Below, piece after piece: positions 38,804 through 47,331 of a stretch of 64,000 bases of DNA. The notes beneath the pieces were generated by a model. The model searched no databases, was not told the DNA's origin, and was given only the letters and a program-made list of their open reading frames with translations. Position 1 is the stretch's first letter. Every line of letters starts with the position of its first letter. The DNA is from Arthrobacter sp. 260 (GTDB lineage: Bacteria; Actinomycetota; Actinomycetes; Actinomycetales; Micrococcaceae). The position numbers and the translations under genes were made by a program. Location of the stretch: NCBI RefSeq assembly GCF_013116745.1, contig NZ_JABFOE010000001.1, forward strand, positions 310,001 to 374,000. The letters run 5' to 3'.

Positions 38804-40747
38804 CTAGTGCAGCCGGGTCCCGGCTACGGTCAGCGTCGACCAGCCGTGGCCGAACTGGGCCCAGGTGCCCCAGACGCCCCCGGTCCTGATGGGGTAGTAG
38901 TGAAGCGTTCCATCGTGGCGTTTGGCAATGATGCCCCGGCTTCCCGCGCCAGCGAAACCCGAGACACTGTCCATGGTGTGGGTGGTGTGCCAGCCGGTGC
39001 CGACCAGGCGCCGGGTCTCATACTGGAATCCGCCGGTGCCCACCCCCCGGTACAGTGCCAGCTTGGAGGCGGTGTTGCGGGCCAGCAGGTCCTGGCGTCC
39101 GTCGCCGTCGAAGTCGGTCATGACCACCGACATGGAGCCGAAGCCGTGGCCGATCTTGCGGGGCGACATCAGGGTGCCATTGTTGTTCTGAGGCCAGTAG
39201 TGAAGGGTGCCGTCGGAACGGGTGCCGATGATGGTGGGTCGGGCACCGCGGAGCCACGGGCCGACTGTCATTTTCATGCCGCCCCAGCCCGACGTGGCCA
39301 GGACTTGCGCTGGGTAAAAGCCGCCAGTGGTCCGGCCCAGGTAGACGGTCAGACGGCCGTTGGCCCACTGCGCGAGGATGTCGATGACGCCGTCGCCGTT
39401 CCAGTCCACCGAGTGGATGGTTCGGGTGTTGGACCAGCCGTGACCGATCTGCACCTTCGAGGAGACAGACCCGTTCCCGGTGCCGGGGTAGTTGAAGAGC
39501 CGGCCGGCACTGTCGATGGCGATGACATCGGCGGACGAGCGGATGGACGGACCGGTGGGGCGAGGTGCTGTTACCACCGGGGCAGAGTTGCGGGCGAAGT
39601 TGGCCAGTGCCGCGGAGGTGCCGTTCCAGACGTTCCAGTCGCCCACTACCGGACCCTCGTGGGTGTACTGCCAGAGGCTGTACGTGTTCCAGCCTGCTGG
39701 CAACCTTCCGGCGCCAACATTGTTGTAGTTGGCAATGTGCAGCGGGTGGTCAGCGAACGCGGTGGAGTTGCCGGTGCAGCGGTTCCACCAGTCGGTGGTG
39801 GTGTAGATCATGGGGACGCGGCCGGTTCGGTTCAACATGGTGTTGGAGAAGTCCCGGATCCAGTTGACCATCGCGGTGGTGCTCATGTTGTAGCAGTCGT
39901 TCCCGAGCGAGGAATAGGGGTTGTACTCGACGTCGAGCAGGGGTGGGAGAGTCCTGCCATCGGCGGTCCACCCGCCGCCGTTGTTGATGAAGTAGTTGGC
40001 CTGTGCCGCCCCTGTGGAGATGCTGGGGATGGCGAAGTGGTAGGCACCGCGGACCATTCCGACGTTTGCCGACCCCGTGTACTGCTGGTTGTAGTTGGGG
40101 TTCTTGTAGCTCAGGGCTTCGGTGGCCTTGGTGTAGGCGAACCGTGAGCCCTGGTTCCAGGCTGCTGCCCAGTTGACGTTGCCCTGATGGCTGCTGACGT
40201 CAATGCCCAGGATGCCCTGGGGGCGCCACAGGTTGACCGACGGGTCAGCTGCAGCAGCGGGTGCGTCGCTCAGTTCCTTCTGGTCCTGGAGCTCCCGGGC
40301 GGTGGGGACCTGCGGGTTGCCGGATTCAGCGATCCTTTCGACGCCCTGCCCGAGGGTGGCTCCATGGGGGCCGATCAGCTTGGCGAGCGCTTCGGGGTCC
40401 GCGGCGAGCTCGGCGGCGGTGAGTTCCTCTGGCGCCTTTGCTGCGGGTTCGACCGCTTCTGTCGTCTCAGCGGGTTCAGCTGGTTCGGGGACTGCTGCCG
40501 GATCGACGGCGGCTGGTTCAGCCGGGTCCGTGGCGGCAGGGACTGGAACCGTTGTGTCGACAGGCGCAGTGCTGGTGCCGGTCGGGTCGGTGGGCGCAGA
40601 TTCGACCGGTGCGGATTCGGCTGGTTCCGCGACGGCGGGTGCCGGAGGGACAGGCTGCGGCGCGGCGATGGCGGGCATTGTTCCGGCGGCCATCGCTGCG
40701 GTGAGGAGGACGGCGGCAAGGACAGTGGAGGCACGAGAGTGAGTCAC
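38804..40747 (-). CDS. Secreted GH25 muramidase-like protein with FG-GAP repeats
   Basis: The product is 647 residues from a GTG at 40747 with GGAGA 7 bases upstream. An upstream in-frame start gives no signal peptide. A Sec signal ([14 protein letters not shown], cut near AIA-AP) is followed by a Pro/Ala/Glu-rich linker to about residue 115. The GH25 domain (about 178-375) has [10 protein letters not shown] and LLDVEYNP, carrying the expected acidic residues. The C-terminal about 220 residues are FG-GAP/VCBS-type repeats ([24 protein letters not shown]). Chalaropsis-type lysozymes cleave MurNAc-GlcNAc bonds. It is divergent from tadA. Confidence 0.88.
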   Translation of the reverse strand: MTHSRASTVLAAVLLTAAMAAGTMPAIAAPQPVPPAPAVAEPAESAPVESAPTDPTGTSTAPVDTTVPVPAATDPAEPAAVDPAAVPEPAEPAETTEAVEPAAKAPEELTAAELAADPEALAKLIGPHGATLGQGVERIAESGNPQVPTARELQDQKELSDAPAAAADPSVNLWRPQGILGIDVSSHQGNVNWAAAWNQGSRFAYTKATEALSYKNPNYNQQYTGSANVGMVRGAYHFAIPSISTGAAQANYFINNGGGWTADGRTLPPLLDVEYNPYSSLGNDCYNMSTTAMVNWIRDFSNTMLNRTGRVPMIYTTTDWWNRCTGNSTAFADHPLHIANYNNVGAGRLPAGWNTYSLWQYTHEGPVVGDWNVWNGTSAALANFARNSAPVVTAPRPTGPSIRSSADVIAIDSAGRLFNYPGTGNGSVSSKVQIGHGWSNTRTIHSVDWNGDGVIDILAQWANGRLTVYLGRTTGGFYPAQVLATSGWGGMKMTVGPWLRGARPTIIGTRSDGTLHYWPQNNNGTLMSPRKIGHGFGSMSVVMTDFDGDGRQDLLARNTASKLALYRGVGTGGFQYETRRLVGTGWHTTHTMDSVSGFAGAGSRGIIAKRHDGTLHYYPIRTGGVWGTWAQFGHGWSTLTVAGTRLH

Positions 40748-40860
40748 AGAATTTCTCCGGGTAATGCGAGCCCAAGGCGAGAGGAGGGCGTCGTCCCTTC
40801 GAGAATAGCTGACTGTGATGGATGTTACTACAGGTACGGGTGTTACCTGGGAGTAAAGAG

Positions 40861-40869
40861 TTATCCACA
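40861..40869 (+). promoter_or_regulatory. Perfect DnaA-box 9-mer TTATCCACA upstream of tadA
   Basis: The consensus 9-mer lies in the 247-base gap between the divergent GH25 and tadA genes, 134 bases before the tadA start. It is identical to the copy at 2991. There is no cluster of boxes to suggest an origin. A regulatory role is possible but unproven. Confidence 0.5.
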
Positions 40870-40994
40870 CAAGGTGTTGTGGAGTCTAGGCACGGATCGT
40901 GGATTCCCCTACCCTAGGACGAATTCACCGGTACCAGCCACGGTCTCAGGCGTTCCGGCCGAAGGGTCGGTTCGCTCTGACATCAGGGAGTCCT

Positions 40995-42221
40995 ATGGAC
41001 GCCGTTCGGATTATCGAGGACGAGGTGCGCGAGCTGATTCGCCGCCGTGGTCTTGATCCGAGCCGCCAAAGCGGTGAGGTGCTGAGCCTGGTGGAGGCTG
41101 CCGTAAATGACTACGACGAGCGTTCCGTGGTCGGGACGCTCCCGCAACTGGGACAGCTGGACCTGGCGCGGAAGCATGTCTTTGACGCTGTCGCGGGTTT
41201 CGGTGCCCTGCAGCCGCTGCTGGACGATCCAACGGTCGAAGAGCTGTGGATCAACTCTCCGTCGGAGATCTACGTGGCGAGGTCTGGCGAGTCGGAGTTG
41301 ACCTCCCTGGTCCTTGCAGAGCAACAGATCCATGACCTGGTGGAGCGAATGCTGAAGTCCTCTGGCAGGCGGCTGGATCTTTCATCACCCTTTGTGGATG
41401 CGGCATTGCCCGATGGTTCCCGACTGCACGTGGTCATTCCGGACGTCACCCGGCGCCACTGGTCGGTGAACATTCGCAAGTTCATCGCGAAGGCCACCCG
41501 GCTGGACCATCTGGTCGAACTGGGTACCCTGACCTCGCAGGCCGCCCGCTTCCTGGATGCAGCGGTCGCGAGTGGGTTGAACATTCTTGTTTCGGGTGCC
41601 ACCCAGGCAGGAAAGACCACACTGCTGAACTGTCTCGGCTCGAGCATCGGGTCGCGGGAGCGGGTGGTTACCGTGGAGGAGATCTTTGAGCTGAAGCTGC
41701 CACTCAGGGATGTGGTGGGGATGCAGTGCCGTCCGCCGAATCTGGAGGGTCAGGGCGAAATTCCGCTGCGGAGGCTGGTCAAGGAGGCCCTGCGGATGCG
41801 TCCCGATCGGCTGATCGTCGGCGAGGTACGTGAAGCCGAAAGTCTGGACATGCTTGTTGCGCTTAATTCGGGATTGCCCGGCATGTGTAGCGTCCATGCC
41901 AATAGTGCCCACGATGCGGTGACGAAGATTTGCACGCTCCCGCTGCTCGCTGGCGACAACATTTCCAGTGCCTTCGTTGTGCCGACCGTTGCGTCCTGCA
42001 TCGATCTGGTTGTCCATTGCGAACGCGTCCGGGACGGACGGCGGTGGATCACCGAAATCCTGTGCCTTGGGAGACGTGTGGAGAACGGCATCATCGAGTC
42101 CTCGTCTGTCTTCCGGAGGGTCGAAGGAGACCTTGTCGTCACGGCCTCGGCCATGCCCGCCGAGGAGAAGTTCGCCAGCGCGGGTTTCCAGGTGTCACGA
42201 CTATTGGAACCAGTCACATGA
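40995..42221 (+). CDS. tadA: Tad pilus assembly ATPase TadA/CpaF
   Basis: The product is 408 residues from the ATG at 40995, with AGGGAG four bases before. A longer frame adds 32 unrelated residues. Walker A is SGATQAGKTTLL near 200. The following arginine-finger and Asp-box region (VTVEEIFELKLP, VGEVREAESLDML) is typical of secretion ATPases. The hexamer powers extension, and probably retraction, of Flp/Tad pili from the cytosol. The stop overlaps the tadB start (ATGA). The CpaB- and CpaE-like genes are 36 kb upstream. Confidence 0.92.
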   Translation: MDAVRIIEDEVRELIRRRGLDPSRQSGEVLSLVEAAVNDYDERSVVGTLPQLGQLDLARKHVFDAVAGFGALQPLLDDPTVEELWINSPSEIYVARSGESELTSLVLAEQQIHDLVERMLKSSGRRLDLSSPFVDAALPDGSRLHVVIPDVTRRHWSVNIRKFIAKATRLDHLVELGTLTSQAARFLDAAVASGLNILVSGATQAGKTTLLNCLGSSIGSRERVVTVEEIFELKLPLRDVVGMQCRPPNLEGQGEIPLRRLVKEALRMRPDRLIVGEVREAESLDMLVALNSGLPGMCSVHANSAHDAVTKICTLPLLAGDNISSAFVVPTVASCIDLVVHCERVRDGRRWITEILCLGRRVENGIIESSSVFRRVEGDLVVTASAMPAEEKFASAGFQVSRLLEPVT

Positions 42222-43075
42222 CGGCGGCGATTGGGGCTGCACTCGGGGCGGGGCTGTACCTCCTCTGGTGGTCTTGCTGGACCGAACCGCGGCGGAGCAG
42301 GCCGACTATTCAACAGGTCGGACGGGTCGAGGAACTTCTCCTCCGCGCCGGGATCGAGAAGGTTTCAGTAGGGGGCCTCATGGCATCCTCAGCGGGGATA
42401 GGGGTGCTGTGCTTTCTCACAATCTTTGTTCTTACCGGGTCTCCGCCTATTGCGGCCTGCTTTTCACTGTTTGCGGCGTTCCTTCCCACGGGCGTCGTCA
42501 GGTGGAGGGCGCACCGGCGCGCGGCGGCGCTTCGGGAGCTGTGGCCCGACGTTGTTGACCATCTGCGATCGGCGATCCGGGCTGGGTTGTCGCTACCGGA
42601 AGCGATCGCTCAACTGGGCGACAAGGGCCCGGTCGAGCTACGCCAGGCATTCACCGCATTCGGCGCTGATTACCGCGCAGGAGCCCGGTTCGATGATGCG
42701 CTCGGTCGGTTGAAGACCAGACTCGCGGATCCGGTGGCCGACCGCATCATCGAAGCTTTGCGGATGACGCGTGAAGTGGGTGGCTCGGATCTTGGCCGGC
42801 TCCTCGGCACATTGGCCGACTTCCTGCGGGACAGCGCCCGGACGAGAAGTGAGCTTGAGGCGCGCCAATCGTGGACCGTCAATGCAGCCCGTCTGGCGGT
42901 GGCCGCGCCCTGGCTGGTTCTGATGCTCCTTGCAACCCGGCCTGAGGCTGTCAGGGCGTACAACACTCCGACGGGAGCAGCAGTTCTTCTTGGGGGACTG
43001 GTCATTTCGGTGGTCTGCTACCGGATCATGCTTCGCATCGGTGCGTTGCCTCAGGACGAGAGGGTGCTCCGGTGA
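42218..43075 (+). CDS. tadB: Tad pilus inner-membrane platform protein TadB
   Basis: The product is 285 residues from the ATG overlapping the tadA stop. It belongs to the type II secretion F family. Two N-terminal membrane helices (about 1-20 and 48-90) precede the cytosolic F domain (LRELWPDVVDHLRSAIRAGL, LRMTREVGGSDLGRLLGTLA), then two C-terminal helices. TadB and TadC form the platform that couples TadA to pilin assembly. The stop shares a base with the tadC ATG. Confidence 0.9.
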   Translation: MTAAIGAALGAGLYLLWWSCWTEPRRSRPTIQQVGRVEELLLRAGIEKVSVGGLMASSAGIGVLCFLTIFVLTGSPPIAACFSLFAAFLPTGVVRWRAHRRAAALRELWPDVVDHLRSAIRAGLSLPEAIAQLGDKGPVELRQAFTAFGADYRAGARFDDALGRLKTRLADPVADRIIEALRMTREVGGSDLGRLLGTLADFLRDSARTRSELEARQSWTVNAARLAVAAPWLVLMLLATRPEAVRAYNTPTGAAVLLGGLVISVVCYRIMLRIGALPQDERVLR

Positions 43076-44013
43076 TGGACACCCCGGCGCTCGCAGCGCT
43101 CGCCGGTTGTGTACTGGGTGTCGGTCTGTGGCTGGTCCTGGTGAGAGTTCCGGTGATGCGGACGACGCGGTTTGTCGACCGGGTGGCGCCTCAACTGAAG
43201 TCCGTCGAGGTGCGTTCCCGTTTGTTGGATGGAGCTCCGGCGCTCTTGACTCCCTTTGGTCCCATTGAGCGCATTGCTCGCCCGGTGGTGAACGACGTCG
43301 TCGCCTGGCTTGGTCGGTTCAATCCGGCATCGACCATGTTGGCAAAACGGCTGGCCCAGGCGGGCAAGGACCAAAGGGTCGTCGACTTTCGAGCTGAGCA
43401 AATTCTCTGGGCGGCGGTTGCCTTCATCCTCTCCGCGGGTGTCGCTGTAATGATGACCCTCTCGGGTGCCGTCGGCACGTTCCCGGCTGCGCTAGCCGTC
43501 GGCGGATGCACAGCCGGTGGGTACCTACTAAGGGACTACGTGTTGTCCGTGCAGATCAAACGGCGTGAGGCCAGGATGCTCGGTGAGTTTCCCAGCCTGG
43601 CCGAGCTGATGGCCCTGGCGGTAAGCGCGGGCGAGAGTGCAACGGGGGCGTTGGAGCGAATCTGCCGTACCGCACATGGGGAGCTGGCGCGGGAGTTCGA
43701 ACGGGTCCTCGCGGAAACCAGGGCTGGGACCCCACTTATCGCAGCCCTGCAGCAGTTCTCCAACCGGACCAGACTCACACCGCTGGTGCGGTTTGTCGAT
43801 GGGGTTTCGGTGGCAGTTCAGCGCGGCACACCCTTGGCGGATGTCCTCAGGGCTCAGGCCCAGGACGTCCGCGATGTGTCCAAGCGGGAACTGATGGAAT
43901 CCGCCGGAAAGAAGGAAATCGCCATGATGATTCCCCTGGTGTTTGGCGTGCTTCCCCTGACGGTGCTTTTCGCCGTTTACCCGGGCATCGCACTGATCAG
44001 CCTGGGGCTGTGA
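43075..44013 (+). CDS. tadC: Tad pilus inner-membrane platform protein TadC
   Basis: The product is 312 residues (a GTG three bases earlier is possible). The F domain is in the second half (MLGEFPSLAELMALAVSAGES, MMIPLVFGVLPLTVLFAVYPG). Hydrophobic segments lie near 5-22, 110-150 and 280-310. It is the second platform protein of the Tad apparatus, partnering TadB and TadA. The stop is close to the start of the small pilin-like gene downstream. Confidence 0.88.
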   Translation: MDTPALAALAGCVLGVGLWLVLVRVPVMRTTRFVDRVAPQLKSVEVRSRLLDGAPALLTPFGPIERIARPVVNDVVAWLGRFNPASTMLAKRLAQAGKDQRVVDFRAEQILWAAVAFILSAGVAVMMTLSGAVGTFPAALAVGGCTAGGYLLRDYVLSVQIKRREARMLGEFPSLAELMALAVSAGESATGALERICRTAHGELAREFERVLAETRAGTPLIAALQQFSNRTRLTPLVRFVDGVSVAVQRGTPLADVLRAQAQDVRDVSKRELMESAGKKEIAMMIPLVFGVLPLTVLFAVYPGIALISLGL

Positions 44014-44054
44014 TCCACAGCAAATCAACTGAAGTCGACCGGAAGAGGTACAAA

Positions 44055-44297
44055 ATGAAACCGCACCCGCCCATCCATCGGATCCTTCCAGCCCTTCACC
44101 TCATCGTTGCTCTCACCCTGACCCGTTTGGTTCACGGAGTGCGTGGCACCGCTGACGATCCGCCCGAGCGCGGTGACGTACCCGGTTGGGTCATGATCAC
44201 GCTGATGTCAGCAGTGCTGGTGGCAGCGTTGCTTGCCCTTGCTGGCCCGGCCCTGGAGAACCTGTTCAATGACGCGATCAGTCGCGTCAGTCCCTGA
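44055..44297 (+). CDS. Small Flp-pilin-like membrane protein
   Basis: The product is 80 residues from the ATG at 44055, which has GGAAGAGG six bases upstream. An overlapping GTG at 44010 would add 15 residues. A basic, partly hydrophobic leader (HRILPALHLIVALTLTRLVHG) precedes RGDVPGWVMITLMSAVLVAA and a single helix, then a short tail. The place between tadC and tadE-like genes, the small size and the one hydrophobic helix after a charged leader fit the major pilin Flp in actinobacterial Tad loci. The G-XXXXEF/Y cleavage motif is not clear, so maturation is uncertain. Confidence 0.65.
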   Translation: MKPHPPIHRILPALHLIVALTLTRLVHGVRGTADDPPERGDVPGWVMITLMSAVLVAALLALAGPALENLFNDAISRVSP

Positions 44298-44760
44298 AGT
44301 ATCGGGCATCGCGGAGATCCGCCGGATGGACTCCGGGCCGGGGTGGCGGCACGCCAATCGCACTGGGGCGGCTGAGGGACCCGAGCGTGGGGCCGCGGTG
44401 GTGGATTTCGCCTTCGTGGGGGGCCTCCTCACGGTCATCTTCATCGCGGTCCTGCAGCTGACTTTGGTCCTTCATGTCCGCAACACTCTCATCGACGCCG
44501 CGTCCGCTGGGGCACGCTACGGCGCACTCGCCGACCGCTCCGCCGATGACGCGGCCGCACGTACGGGGATCATTCTTTCCAGCGCCCTGAATGGGGCCTA
44601 TGCGGAGAACATCTCGGTGGAGGAGATCGATCGGGACGGTGTGTCGATGTTGGCCGTGACGGTGCGTGCACCATTACCGGTGATCGGGCTCATCGGTCCT
44701 GCCGGGGTGTTGGAGGTGACAGGACATGCTGCGCTTTCGAACGCTCCAGCGGACCAATAG
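44269..44760 (+). CDS. TadE-like minor pilin or pseudopilin
   Basis: The product is about 163 residues. The start is uncertain. ATG at 44269 has GGAGA ten bases before and overlaps the previous gene. The ATG at 44326 would leave only 24 residues before the helix. The TadE signature is RGAAVVDFAFVGGLLTVIFIA, a charged residue just before one hydrophobic helix, and the rest is extracytoplasmic. TadE proteins are processed like pilins and incorporated as minor components. The stop is inside the next gene, so translation is coupled. Confidence 0.8.
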   Translation: MTRSVASVPEVSGIAEIRRMDSGPGWRHANRTGAAEGPERGAAVVDFAFVGGLLTVIFIAVLQLTLVLHVRNTLIDAASAGARYGALADRSADDAAARTGIILSSALNGAYAENISVEEIDRDGVSMLAVTVRAPLPVIGLIGPAGVLEVTGHAALSNAPADQ

Positions 44761-45169
44761 TCGGGAATCCGGAAGTGCGGTGGTGGAGTTCGTCTTCCTC
44801 GGGCTGCTGCTCCTGGTGCCAGTTGTCTATTTCGTCCTGGCGCTCTCCCAGCTCCAGGCCGGGTCCTTCGCCGCCGTTGGTGCGGCGGATCAGGCTGCAA
44901 AGGTTTATGTGAGCGAGGAATCAGTGCCGGATGCAGCTGCGGGTGCACAGCAGGCGGCGCTGTTGGTGCTGGATGATTTCGGGTTCGATGCAGCTGCAGC
45001 GGAGGTTCAGATCCGGTGTTTGAGTGAGTGTCTGGCACCCGGGTCGGGTGTGACCGTCGAGGTTCGGCTTGACGTAGGGCTGCCCCTGATGCCTTCGGGA
45101 AGCGGTGCGAACGGTTCGGCGATCGTTGTCGACGCGTCAGCAACCCAGCTCGTGGAGCGTTACCGGTGA
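44726..45169 (+). CDS. TadE/TadF-like minor pilin
   Basis: The product is 147 residues with a GGAGGTGA ribosome site. The N-terminus ESGSAVVEFVFLGLLLLVPV has the pilin-like Glu within an otherwise hydrophobic helix, preceded by Gly-Ser. The extracytoplasmic remainder contains two cysteines (CLSEC) that may form a disulfide. It overlaps both neighbouring genes, so the three minor components are co-translated. TadE and TadF cannot be told apart by eye. Confidence 0.8.
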   Translation: MLRFRTLQRTNSRESGSAVVEFVFLGLLLLVPVVYFVLALSQLQAGSFAAVGAADQAAKVYVSEESVPDAAAGAQQAALLVLDDFGFDAAAAEVQIRCLSECLAPGSGVTVEVRLDVGLPLMPSGSGANGSAIVVDASATQLVERYR

Positions 45170-45642
45170 GCGGATTTCCTCCTCATCCCAGATATCGCCG
45201 CGCATCACCGGCTGGTGAGGAAGGGCAGATTATGGTGATGGTGATCGGCTACGTTCTGCTGTCCCTACTGACGCTCACGGTGGTGTTGGCAGCGTCGGCG
45301 GTCTACCTTGATCGGCAGAAGCTTTTATCGGTTGCTGATGGGGCGGCTTTGAGCGCCGCGGATACGTTCGGGCTGGCTGAGCCGGCACCGGATGCCACGG
45401 CTCCGCTGCCGGAACTTGACTCGGGTACGGTGCGTACCTCGGTGCAGAATTACCTGGAACTGACCGGTGCTGGAGCACGCTTCAACGGGTTGTCGGTCGA
45501 CCCGGCGACAGGAGCCCCGGATAACCGCACGGCAAGGGTGGTGCTCACCGCCGTCGTACACCCTCCGGTGGTGAATTTCCTTGTTCCGGAGGGTATTCCG
45601 ATCGTCGTGACAGCTGATGCCAGGTCCGAGCTGACCCGTTAG
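45166..45642 (+). CDS. TadG-like pilus assembly protein (short)
   Basis: The product is 158 residues from a GTG overlapping the previous stop (GTGA). After a short polar head, GEEGQIMVMVIGYVLLSLL opens the single hydrophobic helix. The segment DRQKLLSVADGAALSAAD is typical of TadG/Flp-pilus assembly N-terminal domains. It lacks the large von Willebrand domain of full TadG proteins, as is usual in this phylum. It is the last gene of the Tad operon. The secreted GH25-like gene follows after 87 bases. Confidence 0.8.
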   Translation: MSGFPPHPRYRRASPAGEEGQIMVMVIGYVLLSLLTLTVVLAASAVYLDRQKLLSVADGAALSAADTFGLAEPAPDATAPLPELDSGTVRTSVQNYLELTGAGARFNGLSVDPATGAPDNRTARVVLTAVVHPPVVNFLVPEGIPIVVTADARSELTR

Positions 45643-45729
45643 ACCTGACTGAGATTGGTGCCTTTGAGCAGGCTCTTTATTTCTTCAGCGGCGGTAAAAT
45701 GGTGCCGGTTGGATGAGGTGGTCTGCGTG

Positions 45730-47316
45730 ATGATTCGCTCGCTCCGGCGGATGGCAATTGCCCTGCTGACCTCACTCGCGCTCCTGCTCGGTTTCCTGAC
45801 TGTCGCACCGCCTGCCCAGGCCGCACCGCTGTATGGCCACGACATTTCGTGGCCCCAGTGTTCGACGGCGCAGGGCGGGTTCGGTTTGCCCCTGCCGCCC
45901 ACCTCGACCCAGTTCGTGATTGTGGGGCTGACCAGGGGGCTGCCGTTCACCGAGAACCCCTGTCTGGCAAGCCAGGTCAACTGGACCAGAACCAACAACA
46001 AAAAAGCCCATGGCTACGCGATGGCGGGCTACCCCACCGCCGGTCAGCTGAGCACCTATGGCTCACGGGGTCCGTGGACCAGCAATACCCGCGCCGGGCG
46101 ACTCTCCAATGTGGGCTACTCCGAAGCGCAATACGCCGTCGCAAGCATGACCAGGATCGGGTTCCGGCCCCCGGTCGTCTGGATCGACGTCGAACCCCGG
46201 CCCGCCCAGCCCTGGCCCAGCAGCACGGCAGCCCAGCAGCGGGATAACCGGCTCGTCATCGAGGGGCTGATGAGGGGTCTGCGCGACGCCGGCTTCTCCT
46301 ACGGTCTCTACTCCTACGCGGCAGGATGGGCCGAAATCACCGGCTCCTGGCGATTGCCGGGTGTACCCGTCTGGGCGACCGCCGGCCGGCTGGACTACCC
46401 CAACGAAGCACTTGATCGCTGCCGGCAACCGAGCTTCTCCGGCGGGCGCGTCTATATTTCCCAGTGGTACGACGACACCCGGGACTACGACCTCACGTGC
46501 GAGCCATACGCCTTTACACCGCTGGCCATCCCTGCATCGACGCTGTCGCGATCCACTGCAGAGTTCAACGGCGACTGGAACAACGACATTCTGGCCCGCG
46601 TCACCTCAACGGGCGACCTGCGACTGTACCGGGGGAAGGGGAACGGCACCGCCTGGGGAGGAGTCCGCATCGGCGTGGATTGGGGACCGATGAACGCACT
46701 CGAAACTCCAGGCGATTTCAACGGTGACGGTCCCTCCGATGTACTCGCACGTGAAGCAGCCACCGGATACCTCTGGTTGTACCGGGGGAACGGCACTGGG
46801 GGATGGCTGCCTCGCGTGCGAGTCGGCCATGGCTGGAACTCGTTCAACTCCATCGTCGGGCCGGGCGACTTCACTGGCGACCAGTTCGTCGACGTCCTCG
46901 CCCGCGAGAGGACTACCGGCGACCTCTGGCTCTACCCGGGGAACGGTGCCGGTGGGTGGTTGCCTCGGCAGCGGGTCGGCAGTGACTGGAACGCGTTCAG
47001 CGCGATTGTCGCCCCGGGAGACTTCAACGGTGATGGCCGCTCCGACATTCTGGCCCGGGAATCAGCGACCGGCTATCTGTGGCTGTATCCCGGCAACGGC
47101 GCCGGCCGGTGGCTTCCGAGAGTCCGGGTGGGGACCAGCTGGAACTCGATGACCGCCCTGATGAGTCCGGGCGACTTCAACGGTGACCGCACCACTGACC
47201 TCCTGGCAAGGGATTCACGGGGCATCCTGTGGCTCTACCCGGGCAACGGCTCCGGCGCCTGGCTCCCACGGGTGCAGGTGGGCACCGGCTGGAACGGGCT
47301 GAACGCCATCTTCTAA
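45730..47316 (+). CDS. Secreted GH25-like protein with FG-GAP repeats
   Basis: The product is 528 residues from the ATG at 45730. Longer frames place polar sequence before the signal. A Sec signal (ALLTSLALLLGFLTV, cut near AQA-AP) leads directly into a glycosidase-25-like domain (about 30-270) with YGHDISWPQCS and VVWIDVEPR. Four or more 50-51-residue FG-GAP repeats fill 276-528. Its nearest relative in the window is the GH25 gene at 38804, with a similar repeat type but no Pro-rich linker. Its catalytic acid residues are less clear than in that protein. It is immediately downstream of the Tad operon. Confidence 0.82.
   Translation: MIRSLRRMAIALLTSLALLLGFLTVAPPAQAAPLYGHDISWPQCSTAQGGFGLPLPPTSTQFVIVGLTRGLPFTENPCLASQVNWTRTNNKKAHGYAMAGYPTAGQLSTYGSRGPWTSNTRAGRLSNVGYSEAQYAVASMTRIGFRPPVVWIDVEPRPAQPWPSSTAAQQRDNRLVIEGLMRGLRDAGFSYGLYSYAAGWAEITGSWRLPGVPVWATAGRLDYPNEALDRCRQPSFSGGRVYISQWYDDTRDYDLTCEPYAFTPLAIPASTLSRSTAEFNGDWNNDILARVTSTGDLRLYRGKGNGTAWGGVRIGVDWGPMNALETPGDFNGDGPSDVLAREAATGYLWLYRGNGTGGWLPRVRVGHGWNSFNSIVGPGDFTGDQFVDVLARERTTGDLWLYPGNGAGGWLPRQRVGSDWNAFSAIVAPGDFNGDGRSDILARESATGYLWLYPGNGAGRWLPRVRVGTSWNSMTALMSPGDFNGDRTTDLLARDSRGILWLYPGNGSGAWLPRVQVGTGWNGLNAIF
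46555..47316 (+). repeat. Tandem FG-GAP/VCBS repeats, about 153-bp period
   Basis: Protein repeats of 50-51 residues share DFNGDGxxDxLAR, TGxLWLYPGNGxGxWLPR and a GxxWN start, giving about five copies. The calcium-binding D-x-N-x-D-G-x-x-D loop is preserved in several units. The copies form a beta-propeller in known proteins. The last unit is truncated at AIF. Confidence 0.85.
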
Positions 47317-47331
47317 CCGGAGGGCTACCCG

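Noticed and set aside
38402..40147. A 581-codon open frame on the plus strand across the GH25 gene
   Set aside because: The minus-strand frame has a signal peptide, GH25 motifs and FG-GAP repeats. The plus-strand product is Gly/Val/Arg-rich without domain signals.
46555..47316. A CRISPR or satellite array suggested by regular 153-bp repeats
   Set aside because: The repeats keep the reading frame and encode FG-GAP protein units, so they are coding repeats.
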